Positions 25,546-35,453 of a stretch of DNA of 64,000 bases are shown here, piece by piece. Position 1 is the stretch's first letter. Every line of letters starts with the position of its first letter. The position numbers were made by a program, and so were the translations under genes. The DNA lies in the NCBI GenBank assembly GCA_002690045.1, contig NZDE01000010.1, forward strand, positions 298,355-362,354. Direction: 5' to 3'. The notes beneath the pieces were generated by a model. That model ran no database searches. It was not told the origin of the DNA and saw only the letters and a program-made list of their open reading frames with translations. The stretch comes from Alphaproteobacteria bacterium. GTDB taxonomy: Bacteria; Pseudomonadota; Alphaproteobacteria; Micavibrionales; Micavibrionaceae.

Positions 25546-27033
25546 ATGTTCGTGAATATAAAGAATTCAATACAATTAGTTTGTTTAATAGGGGCGTTTT
25601 TATTGCCGTTCCCTCGTGCGGCACAGGCGCAAATGCAGGAGAATTGTACGCCCGCTTATGAGGCGATTATCCCGCTGCGTAATCCGAACTTTAATAATTT
25701 ATTTATGTGGCGCCGTGTTGTCGGGCGCACGGGTTATGATTGGGTCAGTGATTATGCAGCGCTTGATGACGGCTATGCTTTGAGTGTTGGTGTGTCGAGT
25801 GCGGATATCCATGACGATGCTGTAGCGCGCGATTTGTCGATTATACGCTATGATAATGAAGGTCAAATCGTACGTGAACGGCAAGTCAGCGTCGATGATT
25901 TGGAAGACGTTGTTCGCGTATTGCGCGATGGGGACAATATTTATGTTGGCGCTGATTTTAAGGGCAGTGATGGGCGTGGTTATGTTCAAATCATGCGCAT
26001 GAATTTTGATGGTGAAGATATCCAGTATTACCCGATAAAAGAAGCGGATTATGATTTAACGTTGTCAGACATGTTGTTTAACAGCGATGGTGATATTACC
26101 CTGACGCTTAAACACGTGAAACGTGACGCTATGGGGCAACCAAGCAGCGTGTTTTATACGTTAGATAAGAAGGCGAATATTATCCATCAACGTCAATATT
26201 TACCAGGGACGCCCAATTATATGGTGTCGGTAGGCGTGAATATGGATGGGTCTTATTTAGGATCTGGCGCGGTAGAGGTCGGCCGCACTTTGGATGGAGA
26301 GGTCCGCCTTGGTGGATGGATTGTGAATCTTGATAAACTCGGCGCGGTATATTGGCAGAAGTCATTTGCCCGCGGCGCAAAGGCGGAACTTGTGAAGGCG
26401 TCTAATTATAGTGATGTGGGCGTGGTCAGTGTTGGTACGGCATGGCCCAGTATAACTATTGACCAAGCCGTTCATTCCAGTCTATGGGTGATGATGAGCG
26501 ACACGACGGGTGAGCCTAAGTGGCAGCGCTTTATTACAGGGCGTAAACAATATAGTTATTCAGCTGTTGATATGCATTTATTTGAAGATGGGCGCATATC
26601 TGTTCTTGCCAATGCTATCGCTTTAGAGCCTAGCGAAAAAGTACGTTCACATATCCGTCTCATTACGTTCAGCCCGCAAGGAACAATCCTTCAGGATCAG
26701 GCTTTTGTTGAAGGGGCGGAATCAATGGCGCGCCGAATGCATGTTTTGGATAATGGGTCTTTCCGCATAGCCGGGCAGCTTTATACGGGCTATGCCCCTC
26801 GCAGTGAGGCAAATGAAGAAATGCTCATTGGCCAAAATCAGGATGGACCTAACGAAGAAGCTGAAGAAGAAAAATCAGCTTTGCAGCAGTTAAAAGAAAC
26901 AACGCTAGAGATGAGCTATCATGATAAGCTTGCGGAGGATGAGCCGCTTTCAGATGCGACTTTAGCGCCTGTCATTCGTGGGTGGTTGTTGGCTGTAGAA
27001 GCGCCGATGCCTTATAAAAATCCTTGCCGTTAA
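25546..27033 (+). CDS. exported beta-propeller-like protein, 495 aa (pair member 2)
   Basis: Signal peptide (LVCLIGAFLLPFPRAAQA) followed by blade-like repeats: YAALDDGYALSVGVSS, DLSIIRYDNEGQIV, VLRDGDNIYVGADFKG, WIVNLDKLGAVYWQKS, HLFEDGRISVLANA. The DK-LG-YWQK segment matches the previous gene, supporting common origin. A Glu-rich insert (about 430-460) interrupts the C-terminal part. A Cys near the mature N-terminus (ENCTPAYE) and one at the C-terminus (NPCR) may form a disulfide closing the propeller (inference). Function unknown. Confidence 0.72.
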   Translation: MFVNIKNSIQLVCLIGAFLLPFPRAAQAQMQENCTPAYEAIIPLRNPNFNNLFMWRRVVGRTGYDWVSDYAALDDGYALSVGVSSADIHDDAVARDLSIIRYDNEGQIVRERQVSVDDLEDVVRVLRDGDNIYVGADFKGSDGRGYVQIMRMNFDGEDIQYYPIKEADYDLTLSDMLFNSDGDITLTLKHVKRDAMGQPSSVFYTLDKKANIIHQRQYLPGTPNYMVSVGVNMDGSYLGSGAVEVGRTLDGEVRLGGWIVNLDKLGAVYWQKSFARGAKAELVKASNYSDVGVVSVGTAWPSITIDQAVHSSLWVMMSDTTGEPKWQRFITGRKQYSYSAVDMHLFEDGRISVLANAIALEPSEKVRSHIRLITFSPQGTILQDQAFVEGAESMARRMHVLDNGSFRIAGQLYTGYAPRSEANEEMLIGQNQDGPNEEAEEEKSALQQLKETTLEMSYHDKLAEDEPLSDATLAPVIRGWLLAVEAPMPYKNPCR

Positions 27034-27059
27034 GATAGGTTTTGTGCTTAGTAACACTC

Positions 27060-28082
27060 ATGAAAGAAAATCTCGACCTTTGTTTTGAAATTGAAAACCA
27101 TTTAGTAGGCCAGCGCGTTGATAAAGCGTTAAGCGGCCTTGCGCCTGCGGATTATTCACGGGAGCGTATCAAGCAGCTTATTAGCACAGGCAATGTCTGG
27201 TTCGATGGTGAGGCGGTGAAAAGCCCATCGCAGAAAATTGCGAAAACAGGCATTATTGTGATGCAAGTTCCTGAACCAGAAGACGCGACACCAGTGGCGG
27301 AGGATATTCCGCTGGATGTCTTATATGAAGATGATGATTTATTGGTAATCAATAAACCTGTCGGCCTTGTTGTTCACCCTGGTGCTGGCAATGATGATGG
27401 CACAATGGTTAATGCGTTGCTACATCACTGCGGCGATAGTTTATCAGGTATTGGCGGCGTTAAGCGCCCCGGTATTGTTCATCGCCTTGATAAAGATACA
27501 TCAGGCTTAATTATGGTCGCGAAGAACGACTTTGCGCATAAGGGCTTATCGGATCAATTGGCAGATCGCAGCCTTTCACGCGTGTATCATGCGCTATGCT
27601 GGGGCGTGCCTACGCTTATTCAGGGTAAGGTGGATGCACCAGTTGGACGTGATGCACAAAACCGCGTGCGTATGGCGGTGACATCGCATGTGAAAGGTCG
27701 AGAGGCACTCACGTATTACAAGGCGATTGAGACATTTGGTGAAGGTGAAGAAACGCTGTCTTTAATGGAGTGTCGCCTGCAAACGGGGCGCACGCATCAA
27801 ATTCGTGTACATATGCAGCATATTGGTTTTCCTCTGGTCGGGGATAATCTATATGGCGCGCAGAAAACGAAGCAGATTAGCCTGCTTAATCGTGGCGGCT
27901 ATAAAGAAGATGAATTGCAAGACCTTGTTCTTAACTTCCCGCGTCAGGCGCTACATGCTGGTGAAATAAGGTTTATTCATCCGCGCAGTGAAGAAGAAAT
28001 GCGCTTTATTGCGCCATATCCGGATGATTTTCGTGGGTTGCTTAACCGTTTGCGCCGAACGGATGATGCAGGCACCGCTTAA
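27060..28082 (+). CDS. rluD: 23S rRNA pseudouridine synthase, RluD family
   Basis: N-terminal S4-like RNA-binding region (residues 18-60, QRVDKALSGLA with ERIKQLISTGNV) is followed by the TruA/RluA-type catalytic domain. The active-site Asp is D144 in GIVHRLDKDTSGLIMVAK. Later LMECRLQTGRTHQIRVHM and LVGDNLYG are family signatures. RluD modifies U1911/1915/1917 in helix 69 of 23S rRNA; RluC or another RluA-type specificity is not excluded. I chose ATG 27060. The frame opens six codons earlier at a TTG (27042), which has an AGG nearby. Its end overlaps the convergent TolC-family gene by four bases. Confidence 0.9.
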   Translation: MKENLDLCFEIENHLVGQRVDKALSGLAPADYSRERIKQLISTGNVWFDGEAVKSPSQKIAKTGIIVMQVPEPEDATPVAEDIPLDVLYEDDDLLVINKPVGLVVHPGAGNDDGTMVNALLHHCGDSLSGIGGVKRPGIVHRLDKDTSGLIMVAKNDFAHKGLSDQLADRSLSRVYHALCWGVPTLIQGKVDAPVGRDAQNRVRMAVTSHVKGREALTYYKAIETFGEGEETLSLMECRLQTGRTHQIRVHMQHIGFPLVGDNLYGAQKTKQISLLNRGGYKEDELQDLVLNFPRQALHAGEIRFIHPRSEEEMRFIAPYPDDFRGLLNRLRRTDDAGTA

Positions 28083-29449
28083 CAGCTAGAGCAGAAAAAC
28101 TCTTTGCGCATATAGCCTAGGTTCTGCATTAAGGTGTATATGTTGCGCGCAATATCTGTTTCCACGCGATTTTTGCGGCGGTAAGAATTGTAAAGGCGCT
28201 CTTCACCTTCTATCAAGCGCAGAATGTCACCTTCACCGAATTCAAACTGTTCACGATATAATGTTTGTAATTCTTCGTTAGAAACAATTTCGTCCTCAAC
28301 CAAACGTAATTCTTCACGTAGCGATAAAACCTGATTATAAGAAAGCTTAATCGCTTGTTTGATTTCTTTTTCAACTTTTTTGGTGCGGAAATCAATCTCA
28401 TTAATTTGGCTTCTTACACGGTCTGTGGCGGCTTCGCGGGCAAAGCCATCAAATAATGTATAGCTTAATTCTAGATAAGCACCGGCTGTGCGGTCTTTAC
28501 CAACCTTACCGCCGGAATCATATGTTTGGTTAAATTCAACCAGGCCGCTAATAGTTGGATAAAATGCAGCGCGCTGTTTGCGGTATTCATGAACTAAGGC
28601 TTGGCGATCATGCTCGTTTAGCGCGACGGAGCTGTTATTTTCTTGCGCGACTTCGAGAAAGTCATCAATTTTCAATTCAAGAATATCAAAAATTTCAGGA
28701 TATATCGCGCGGAATGTCGGCAGGCGACCCGTCAAAAATTCAAGATCTGTTAGGGAGTCAATCATGGTTGATTGCGCGGTTTGTACTTCGTTTCGGGCAA
28801 ATGTAAGGCGCGAATTAGCGTAGCTCAACTTTGCTTTACTTTCCGCGCCAGCTTCAACCATAAGACCAACTTTGTTGTTTACTTCGCGTAATGTGCGTAA
28901 AAACTTCTGTGCCAATTCTACATCACGCTGTGATTGGTAATAGCCAAGATAGGAATCTATTGTATCCTGAATAACATTTTCATGGGCAATGTCGACTTGA
29001 ACAGCGGAAGATGCGTCTAGTTCTTTACGGCGTTTAAGTTCTTCCTGTGTGGCAAAGCCATCAAAAATAAATTGGTTCACAACGACTGAAAAATCATTAG
29101 TGTTATTTGCCAAACTAAATTGTGTGCCATCACTATTGGATGCGCTGGCTGGGTTGTTATATTCGCGGCCGTAAGAGCCAAAAATGTCAACCTGCGGGTA
29201 AAAAGCAGATGCGGCCTCATCAATGCCAGCTTCGGCCTGTGCCTTTTGTGCGTTGGCTACGCCAATATCAGGGTCATCATTGAGGGCGAAGAGAATAACG
29301 GTCTCTAGCGATAGGGCGATAGGGCCGTCTTGTTCTTCTGCCTGCGCGTTGAACCCGCCAACAAAAGACAGACCAAGCAGCACACTACCGAGAAGCAGGC
29401 GCCGTCTATATTTTGTTAGTTTGTTTTTTATGGTTTCGCTGATGAACAT
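28079..29449 (-). CDS. TolC-family outer-membrane channel (type I secretion)
   Basis: A trimeric outer-membrane/periplasmic tunnel protein of 456 aa that forms the outer part of type I secretion or efflux systems. A signal peptide ends in FNAQA. The two halves each carry long coiled helices with the usual landmarks: LALNDDPDIGVANAQ-type start, AAxAFYPQVDIFGSYGRE, then KQRAAFYPTISGLVEFNQ and AYLELSYTLFDG. The C-terminus is unusual in ending FFCSSC. It is the last gene of a leftward set with the MotB-like and MotA-like genes and lies next to divergent RTX genes, so export of those proteins is its likely task. No ABC transporter or HlyD-type gene is nearby. Confidence 0.92.
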   Translation of the reverse strand: MFISETIKNKLTKYRRRLLLGSVLLGLSFVGGFNAQAEEQDGPIALSLETVILFALNDDPDIGVANAQKAQAEAGIDEAASAFYPQVDIFGSYGREYNNPASASNSDGTQFSLANNTNDFSVVVNQFIFDGFATQEELKRRKELDASSAVQVDIAHENVIQDTIDSYLGYYQSQRDVELAQKFLRTLREVNNKVGLMVEAGAESKAKLSYANSRLTFARNEVQTAQSTMIDSLTDLEFLTGRLPTFRAIYPEIFDILELKIDDFLEVAQENNSSVALNEHDRQALVHEYRKQRAAFYPTISGLVEFNQTYDSGGKVGKDRTAGAYLELSYTLFDGFAREAATDRVRSQINEIDFRTKKVEKEIKQAIKLSYNQVLSLREELRLVEDEIVSNEELQTLYREQFEFGEGDILRLIEGEERLYNSYRRKNRVETDIARNIYTLMQNLGYMRKEFFCSSC

Positions 29450-29483
29450 AGCTTTCCCAGAATAAATAAATTAAGGATTATAA

Positions 29484-30236
29484 TCAATCCTCGATTTTGA
29501 TTTGAACCCAATCATATGTGCTTTCGACCTCACGCGGTTTTGCGTATTTAATCGAAATGTTATTTGATGTCACGCCGTTAGCCAAGAAGACATTTCGTAC
29601 AGTCAGTGCGCGGCTTAATGCCACTTTACGCGTAACAGTGATAGTCGGCGCATTCGGGTTTTCTGCGGCCAGAACGGACACGCGAAGATTATCTTGCCCC
29701 GTACGTTTTTGATGTGTTCTTAAAAACTCTTTTAACGATGTAATCGTTTCTTCAGTCAATGTGACGGAGTTACGATTATATGTCACATAAACAGCTTTGC
29801 CATCTTCTGATACAACATAGTCTTGCTCTTCTGTATGAATAAGATCCGTTGCGCGTTGTTCGATTTGTGCTGTTTTTTCAATAAGTTCTTTTTGAATGAG
29901 CTGTTTTGCGGCAGCCATTTCGCGAATTTTCTTGTCCTTATCAATGTTTTCACGGACAAGGGCATCAATTTTGGCGCGGTTACCTAGGCTTTGTTGCACT
30001 TCCTCAACAGACAATTCACCTGAAACAATACGGTCAACAAATTCTTGCATCTCTTCAGTGATTTCGGATTCTGCGGCGGATTTGATTTTTTCACGGTAAT
30101 CCATGCTCATCACGGACATCAGAATCGCAGTAATCATCACGAAGAAAACGAACATGATAACGGTCGCGGATAGAATATCCACGAAGCCAGGCCATGCGTT
30201 GCCACTCATATCGTCGTCGTCACCACCACCAGCCAT
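29484..30236 (-). CDS. MotB/OmpA-like inner-membrane protein, 250 aa
   Basis: A short acidic N-terminus precedes one transmembrane helix (about 15-42, WPGFVDILSATVIMFVFF). Asp20 sits at the position used for proton binding in MotB-type stators. A coiled segment (about 55-130) leads to an OmpA-like C-terminal domain with VALSRALTVRNVFLANGV, the helix pattern of peptidoglycan-binding OmpA domains, although the classical NxD site is not obvious. AAGGA precedes ATG 30236. Paired with the MotA-like gene upstream, it resembles stator or SiiA/B-type proton-channel pairs rather than flagellar motor genes; no flagellar gene is present. Confidence 0.85.
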   Translation of the reverse strand: MAGGGDDDDMSGNAWPGFVDILSATVIMFVFFVMITAILMSVMSMDYREKIKSAAESEITEEMQEFVDRIVSGELSVEEVQQSLGNRAKIDALVRENIDKDKKIREMAAAKQLIQKELIEKTAQIEQRATDLIHTEEQDYVVSEDGKAVYVTYNRNSVTLTEETITSLKEFLRTHQKRTGQDNLRVSVLAAENPNAPTITVTRKVALSRALTVRNVFLANGVTSNNISIKYAKPREVESTYDWVQIKIED

Positions 30237-30321
30237 CGCTTTTCCTTACTCGTTATTACTTAAATTGTCGTTCATAATATCTAGTATATATGTTTTTTAG
30301 TATTCAATAAAGTTTACTTAC

Positions 30322-31890
30322 TTATATAAACGGATCGTTGTCATCTTTCTTTTCAGATATGTTCAGGTCAATGCCTTCCTTGCCTTCAGGTTTATCTTCC
30401 TTAGGTTGCTGCTTTGGTGCATCTGGAATGATTGGAGGTGTCATAGGCTCTTGTGATGAATCATCCATAATGTTGTAGACATCGTCATATTGCTCACGGT
30501 TTTTCTGGTTCATTTCTTCCATGATTTGGTTTAACTGCCATACCATGTTAGAGAAGTCAGCAACGTTTTCTTCTTGTTGCTGGCGCTGCTGCAATTTGTC
30601 GATCTCTTTAATCAAGGATGACTGAACGCTATTCATGCTTTCAAATGTTGCGTTCATTTCACGCATTTGGTTGGTCAGAACAGACAGCTTGTCAGATTGC
30701 TTCATGGCAAGGTCTTCGTTTACGCGTAATGTCGATGACAGCATTTCACTCATATAGACCATTTGGTCACGAATAGATTCGCTGTAACGTAGAGATGGGT
30801 CGATGTTCTTGGTGATATAAGCCATGGAATCTTTGATCGAGCTCATCTTTGTATTGATTTGTTCTAGCTTAACAACCATGTCTTGTTGTGATTCAAACAT
30901 TTTCTCGGTTTGCTGCGCAGATTTAAGCGATGCCTGTGCTGATTTTGTCAACGCAAGGAAGATTTGCCCCATACGTTGGTTTGTCTTACTAGATAGATAT
31001 ACGAAGCCTGCAAGCCATGCTTTCAGGTCATTTGCACCAGGGACTTTGTGGGCTTTGATTTTTTCACCAAGTACTGGATTAAGTTTAGGGATACGGTTAT
31101 CAACCCAACGTGAGAAGTTCTCGATAGATTTGTTCTGTGAGCGTCCACAGAAGAAGTTCAAGAAACCTAGTAAGAGCGAGCCAGATAGACCAAAGAGTGA
31201 GGAACTGAAGGCAAGGCCCATACCTTGTAGCGGCGCGGCAATAGATTTAATGAATTCACCAATTTTAGCCGTTGGGTCTGAATCTCCGTCCGCTGGTGCG
31301 TTAAAGCTTTCTGATACGTCACCCATGGCCGTACCAACGGCATCAATGGTTTGGAGTAGACCCAAGAATGTACCAATCAAACCAAGCATAACCAGAATGC
31401 CGGCAAAATAGTTTACGATTTGGCGCTCAGTGTTAATACGGTTACCGTATTTTGATTTAATCAGGCGGGCGTCATTATCTGTTAGGTTCAAATAACCATG
31501 TATAGACATATTCTCCAATGCGGCAAACATGTTCTGGATGTCCATAAGCGAGCCTTTAGAGCGCAGAAGCTTGAATAGATATTCGCTTTCATGCGGGCCA
31601 ATTTCAGCTTGGCCTTCCAAACGTTCGATTTCAGAGATGAATATGGCGGAGTTATAAATTTTTAGGTTGTTAAAAAAAGCTTTAGCCATGGCGATAAGCG
31701 CTACAGCGATAATCGTTGAGTTTAGCGGGATGTTTGTTGAAAAGTTTTTGTATAGCTGTTCAAAGTTTAACGCCACAAGCATAACTGGTACTGCAACAGT
31801 TAACATCATGCCTGGGGTGACGTAGAACCATATATTGGTGCTAATTTCTTCGGCGTTTCTTTCGGTGTCTTGACCGGTCTGATCCTGCAT
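30322..31890 (-). CDS. MotA/TolQ/ExbB-like proton-channel protein, 522 aa
   Basis: Four hydrophobic segments lie at about 24-44, 57-74, 159-182 and 222-248. The last two carry the family motifs GLIGTFLGLLQTI and MGLAFSSSLFGLSGSLLLG. A long coiled coil (about 320-460) and a Pro/Lys/Asp-rich tail (about 480-522) follow, much longer than in MotA or ExbB. It should assemble as the oligomeric channel partner of the MotB-like protein in the inner membrane. The order (MotA-like, MotB-like, TolC, with a divergent giant RTX gene) recalls SiiB/SiiA/SiiC beside the SiiE adhesin. Zorya ZorA has a similar plan, but no ZorC, D or E is here. Confidence 0.85.
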   Translation of the reverse strand: MQDQTGQDTERNAEEISTNIWFYVTPGMMLTVAVPVMLVALNFEQLYKNFSTNIPLNSTIIAVALIAMAKAFFNNLKIYNSAIFISEIERLEGQAEIGPHESEYLFKLLRSKGSLMDIQNMFAALENMSIHGYLNLTDNDARLIKSKYGNRINTERQIVNYFAGILVMLGLIGTFLGLLQTIDAVGTAMGDVSESFNAPADGDSDPTAKIGEFIKSIAAPLQGMGLAFSSSLFGLSGSLLLGFLNFFCGRSQNKSIENFSRWVDNRIPKLNPVLGEKIKAHKVPGANDLKAWLAGFVYLSSKTNQRMGQIFLALTKSAQASLKSAQQTEKMFESQQDMVVKLEQINTKMSSIKDSMAYITKNIDPSLRYSESIRDQMVYMSEMLSSTLRVNEDLAMKQSDKLSVLTNQMREMNATFESMNSVQSSLIKEIDKLQQRQQQEENVADFSNMVWQLNQIMEEMNQKNREQYDDVYNIMDDSSQEPMTPPIIPDAPKQQPKEDKPEGKEGIDLNISEKKDDNDPFI

Positions 31891-32174
31891 AAGCTTCTCT
31901 TAACTCTGTTAAACTTGTTGTGGTTGTGAACAGTGGTTCCTAAGGTGAGATTTTGTATAATTGCCTTTAAGATACACAAAACTTAGTCTATACTACAGGA
32001 AAGTCCGATGCATCGTCTAGATGTATTATATTTCAAATATTCCACAGACCATTCTTAGTTTTTGCTATTGTTTAAATTAGAAAATATTAATTTTTGTGTC
32101 GTTTTAACGTAAAATTAATGAAAAACATCGAAAATTGGTATGTTGTGGTAAGTATGTCTTGGTGATAGGAAAAC

Positions 32175-35100
32175 ATGGTACAAAGACGCGTAGAAGTAGA
32201 TATGCCGCTTGATGGACAGCAGCTTGTGTATGTGCGTCCACATGATGTTATTGATCTTAAAGGTATACGTATTGAAGAGCTGAAGGTGGATATTATCGGC
32301 TCTGATGTTGTCTTTACCAGTATTTATAGTGATGCCAAGATTGTTATGCCTGGTTTGGGTGTGTATATGTTTTCACCTGATGATGCGCCGGTCTTGCGTG
32401 TTGATGGGCAAGTCTTTCAGCCAGATATGATGCTCTCTAAAGTCGGTGATGTCGCTAACGTGACATCAACGGACTTTATTACCTATTCTGAAATTCGTGA
32501 TGAAGTTACGACGCGTGGTGAGGAAGACACTTCAAACAGTGTGGCCACGAAAGATGAGGTTATTTCTGCTGAGGCTGATGTCGGGAGCGTTAAAGAGGAG
32601 TTGATGTATGAGTTGGCTTCAATTGTGCAGCCTGTAGGGCAAAAGCAAGCAGGTGACCCAAAGCAAGAGCAAATTGAGGAGCAACAGCAGATCCAAAAGG
32701 AAGAAGAGCGCGAGGCGCTTATGAATTCTGGCACAGATGCTGGTACTGAGGCGCGTCCGCCTAATTCTTCATCACCAACGCCGCCGCCAACGCCGATCCC
32801 TGAGCCGGTTGATATTCCTGAGGGGAATACGGGTAATACGGTTTTTGGTTTTACGGCGAGTTTGGTGCAGCTAGGCTCTCGCGACACGGTCGAAAGTATT
32901 GGTGGTGATGATACGCGCGTTATATATGGTGGTGGTGGTTCTGAGGCTGCGACAAATAATGCGAGTAACTCTGTGCAAATTTCGCCTGAAATTATTGATA
33001 CGACGGGCGAGAATGACTCGCATGTGATTTATGCGGATGACCCTTCGTATTTTGATGCGGCAACAATGACGCGCGTTATTCGTATTACGCCGTCTTTGCC
33101 ATCTGGCTTCGATCTGACCAATATAAATATTACAGGGCTTCCTGTGTCCTTTGATATTGAGGGGCAAGTATCAGATGCTGGTGGTAATTATTCAATCGTT
33201 AATCCGACGATTGATGAGGATGGTAATATTGATTTTGTTGTGGTTTATCCTGTGCCATCAACGCAAACATTCACAATGAACTTTGAGGTGACTGCGGAGT
33301 TTGATACGGAGAGTGGTTTTGAAACGCCGCAAGACCTTATTTTGACGGAAACGCTTGAGCGTCAGGTGAATGTTAAGGATGTGGCCGTGCCAAGTGATTT
33401 GAACTTTGTGAATGGTGATGGTGATATTGTTTGGGTTATGGCGAATAACCCGAATGAGAACACGATTTTTACAGGTGATGGTGATGCGACGGTTTGTGGT
33501 GGCGTTGCGCGCGATGTTATCGCATCTGCTGCAGGGGACGATGTTATTGAATCTGGCGCGGGGGATGATTTTGTGGCGTCTGGCGCGGGGGATGATACGA
33601 TTATTGACGGGCGCGGTGATGATACTTATCAGGGCGGTGATGGTATTTCGGATTTAATTGACTATTCAGGTTACTCGAATTCTGTCGTTATTGATATGTC
33701 TGTGGTGGACGCAAATGGGTACAGCACAGCAACAGTTAGTGGTGATACGGATCTGCTTAGGGATATCGAGAATGTAATTACTGGTAATGCTGCGGATACG
33801 GTTACGGGGTCTTCTACGGATAATATTATTGAAACGGGCGATGGCAATGATACGTTGTCTGGGTCATTAGGGAATGACATTCTTAATGGTGGTGATGGTT
33901 ATGATACGGCTGATTTTTCATATTCGGCAGTGGCGTTCACTATTGATTTAGGAACAAATATTGGTGGTGGTTTCTATGCGGCGACGAGCGCTGTGCAAAA
34001 TGTTCAAGTTAAAGATGTTGAATATATTATCGCGACAAGTTTTGATGATGAGTTGATCGGTGGTGCAGATGATGATTTCTTCGAGGGCTTGGGCGGTAAT
34101 AACAGTTTTGGTTGGAGCGCGGGTGACGATATATTTGCGGCTACCGGCGGTACTGGCGCATTATATTATGCGGATGCGAACAGCGTGGATGTGGCGAGTG
34201 ATCTGACGGACGATCTAGATTTTGACATGTCGTCCTTTGATGCGGGCACGTTGCGTTTTGATGTAAATATTGCGGCATTAGGTAAGGTTGATTCCGTTAG
34301 TTTGAATGTTGATACAATATATGCAGGCTTGGGTGATGACTCCATGTACGGCGATGATGGGGATCAGATTTTTTATGGTGGTCTCGGTGATGATGTTCTG
34401 TCGGGCCGTGCGGGTGATGATACGCTTGATGCGGGTGATGGTGTTGATTTCGTTTACGGCGGTAATGATGATGATCTGATCTATGCCTCAGAGGATGGTG
34501 TTGCGGATGAATATGACGGTGAGGCTGGGGTTGATACGCTAGTGCTTGATGGTGCGGGTGGGGATGTTGTTCTTGACCTGGCTGCGGAATTGATGACATC
34601 GGTGCTGTTTGGTAATGATGTTGTGCGCGGTATTGAGAATGTGACTGGTACAAGTTTGGATGATGTTATTCGTGGTAATGCGAGTGATAATATTTTTACA
34701 GGCGGTATCGGTAATGACACCCTTGAGGGGCGCGGCGGTGATGACTCTTTGATTGGTGGCGCGGGTGCGGACTCGCTGTATGGCGGTGACAACAATGACT
34801 TTCTTGATGGCGGCAATAATGATGACTTCCTTGATGGTGGGGATGGTGATGATGTGTTGCGTGGCGGTTTGGGTGCGAATGCCATGGATGGCGGTGACGG
34901 CACGGATACGTTAGATTACACCGCGGCTTTGGCGGCTGTGTCTGTTGATTTAGATAACGATCAGGTGTTGAAGTCAAGCGACTCTCAGCTTGATACATAT
35001 TCTGATTTTGAGAATTTATTAGGATCTAATTTTGATGATGTGTTCGCGCTGGATGCGTCCAGCTTGCTGGCGATTGATACGCAGTTTGACTCTATTGATG

Positions 35101-35441
35101 GTGGTTCAAATGCGGCGGGGGGTGATACGGTTGAGGTTACTGGGTCTATTACCTTTGATGGTCTGGAAATGGCTAATGTCTTTGATAATATTGAGAATAT
35201 AGATTTCCTTGGCGCGGCGCTGGATGGGGGGAATCCGACATTTACGATTACGGGCGATGATGTTTCTTCCATGGTCGGCTCGAGCAATTTCTTGCATATG
35301 GATGTTGGTGCGGCGTTTGTTTTGGATATACAGGCGGGTACGCATGTTTTGGACAACCCTGCGGGTACGGTGGTTAGTCCGGGTGTGACGCATTATACGT
35401 TTGATGCGGGCTCGTTTACATTGGAAGTGCAAGTCACTTAA
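32175..35441 (+). CDS. RTX protein, 1088 aa (compact relative of the giant adhesin)
   Basis: The layout is: N-terminal domain (about 1-100, core IIGSDVVFTSI and YMFSPDDAP); acidic/Gln and Pro-rich linker (about 110-220); a second conserved region (about 275-420, SHVIYADDPSYF, ITGLPVSF); Ca2+-binding RTX repeats of the GGxGxD type; a WS-type module (near 34104); more RTX repeats; and a C-terminal beta module (about 972-1088) ending in LEVQVT. No Sec signal is seen, as expected for type I secretion substrates. TAGGAAAAC precedes ATG 32175. One Cys is visible (TVCGG). It faces the leftward TolC/MotAB-like set and probably is exported through it. Confidence 0.9.
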   Translation: MVQRRVEVDMPLDGQQLVYVRPHDVIDLKGIRIEELKVDIIGSDVVFTSIYSDAKIVMPGLGVYMFSPDDAPVLRVDGQVFQPDMMLSKVGDVANVTSTDFITYSEIRDEVTTRGEEDTSNSVATKDEVISAEADVGSVKEELMYELASIVQPVGQKQAGDPKQEQIEEQQQIQKEEEREALMNSGTDAGTEARPPNSSSPTPPPTPIPEPVDIPEGNTGNTVFGFTASLVQLGSRDTVESIGGDDTRVIYGGGGSEAATNNASNSVQISPEIIDTTGENDSHVIYADDPSYFDAATMTRVIRITPSLPSGFDLTNINITGLPVSFDIEGQVSDAGGNYSIVNPTIDEDGNIDFVVVYPVPSTQTFTMNFEVTAEFDTESGFETPQDLILTETLERQVNVKDVAVPSDLNFVNGDGDIVWVMANNPNENTIFTGDGDATVCGGVARDVIASAAGDDVIESGAGDDFVASGAGDDTIIDGRGDDTYQGGDGISDLIDYSGYSNSVVIDMSVVDANGYSTATVSGDTDLLRDIENVITGNAADTVTGSSTDNIIETGDGNDTLSGSLGNDILNGGDGYDTADFSYSAVAFTIDLGTNIGGGFYAATSAVQNVQVKDVEYIIATSFDDELIGGADDDFFEGLGGNNSFGWSAGDDIFAATGGTGALYYADANSVDVASDLTDDLDFDMSSFDAGTLRFDVNIAALGKVDSVSLNVDTIYAGLGDDSMYGDDGDQIFYGGLGDDVLSGRAGDDTLDAGDGVDFVYGGNDDDLIYASEDGVADEYDGEAGVDTLVLDGAGGDVVLDLAAELMTSVLFGNDVVRGIENVTGTSLDDVIRGNASDNIFTGGIGNDTLEGRGGDDSLIGGAGADSLYGGDNNDFLDGGNNDDFLDGGDGDDVLRGGLGANAMDGGDGTDTLDYTAALAAVSVDLDNDQVLKSSDSQLDTYSDFENLLGSNFDDVFALDASSLLAIDTQFDSIDGGSNAAGGDTVEVTGSITFDGLEMANVFDNIENIDFLGAALDGGNPTFTITGDDVSSMVGSSNFLHMDVGAAFVLDIQAGTHVLDNPAGTVVSPGVTHYTFDAGSFTLEVQVT

Positions 35442-35453
35442 ATTCGTTTGTGG

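Noticed and set aside
29484..31890. Zorya-type ZorA/ZorB anti-phage system
   Set aside because: The two proteins have the MotA/MotB-like plan, but no ZorC, ZorD or ZorE gene is present and the neighbours are TolC and RTX genes.
31891..32174. Cyclic-di-GMP riboswitch upstream of the RTX gene
   Set aside because: No GEMM-like conserved core is visible in this 284-base AT-rich region; a TATAAT at 31956 lacks a good -35.
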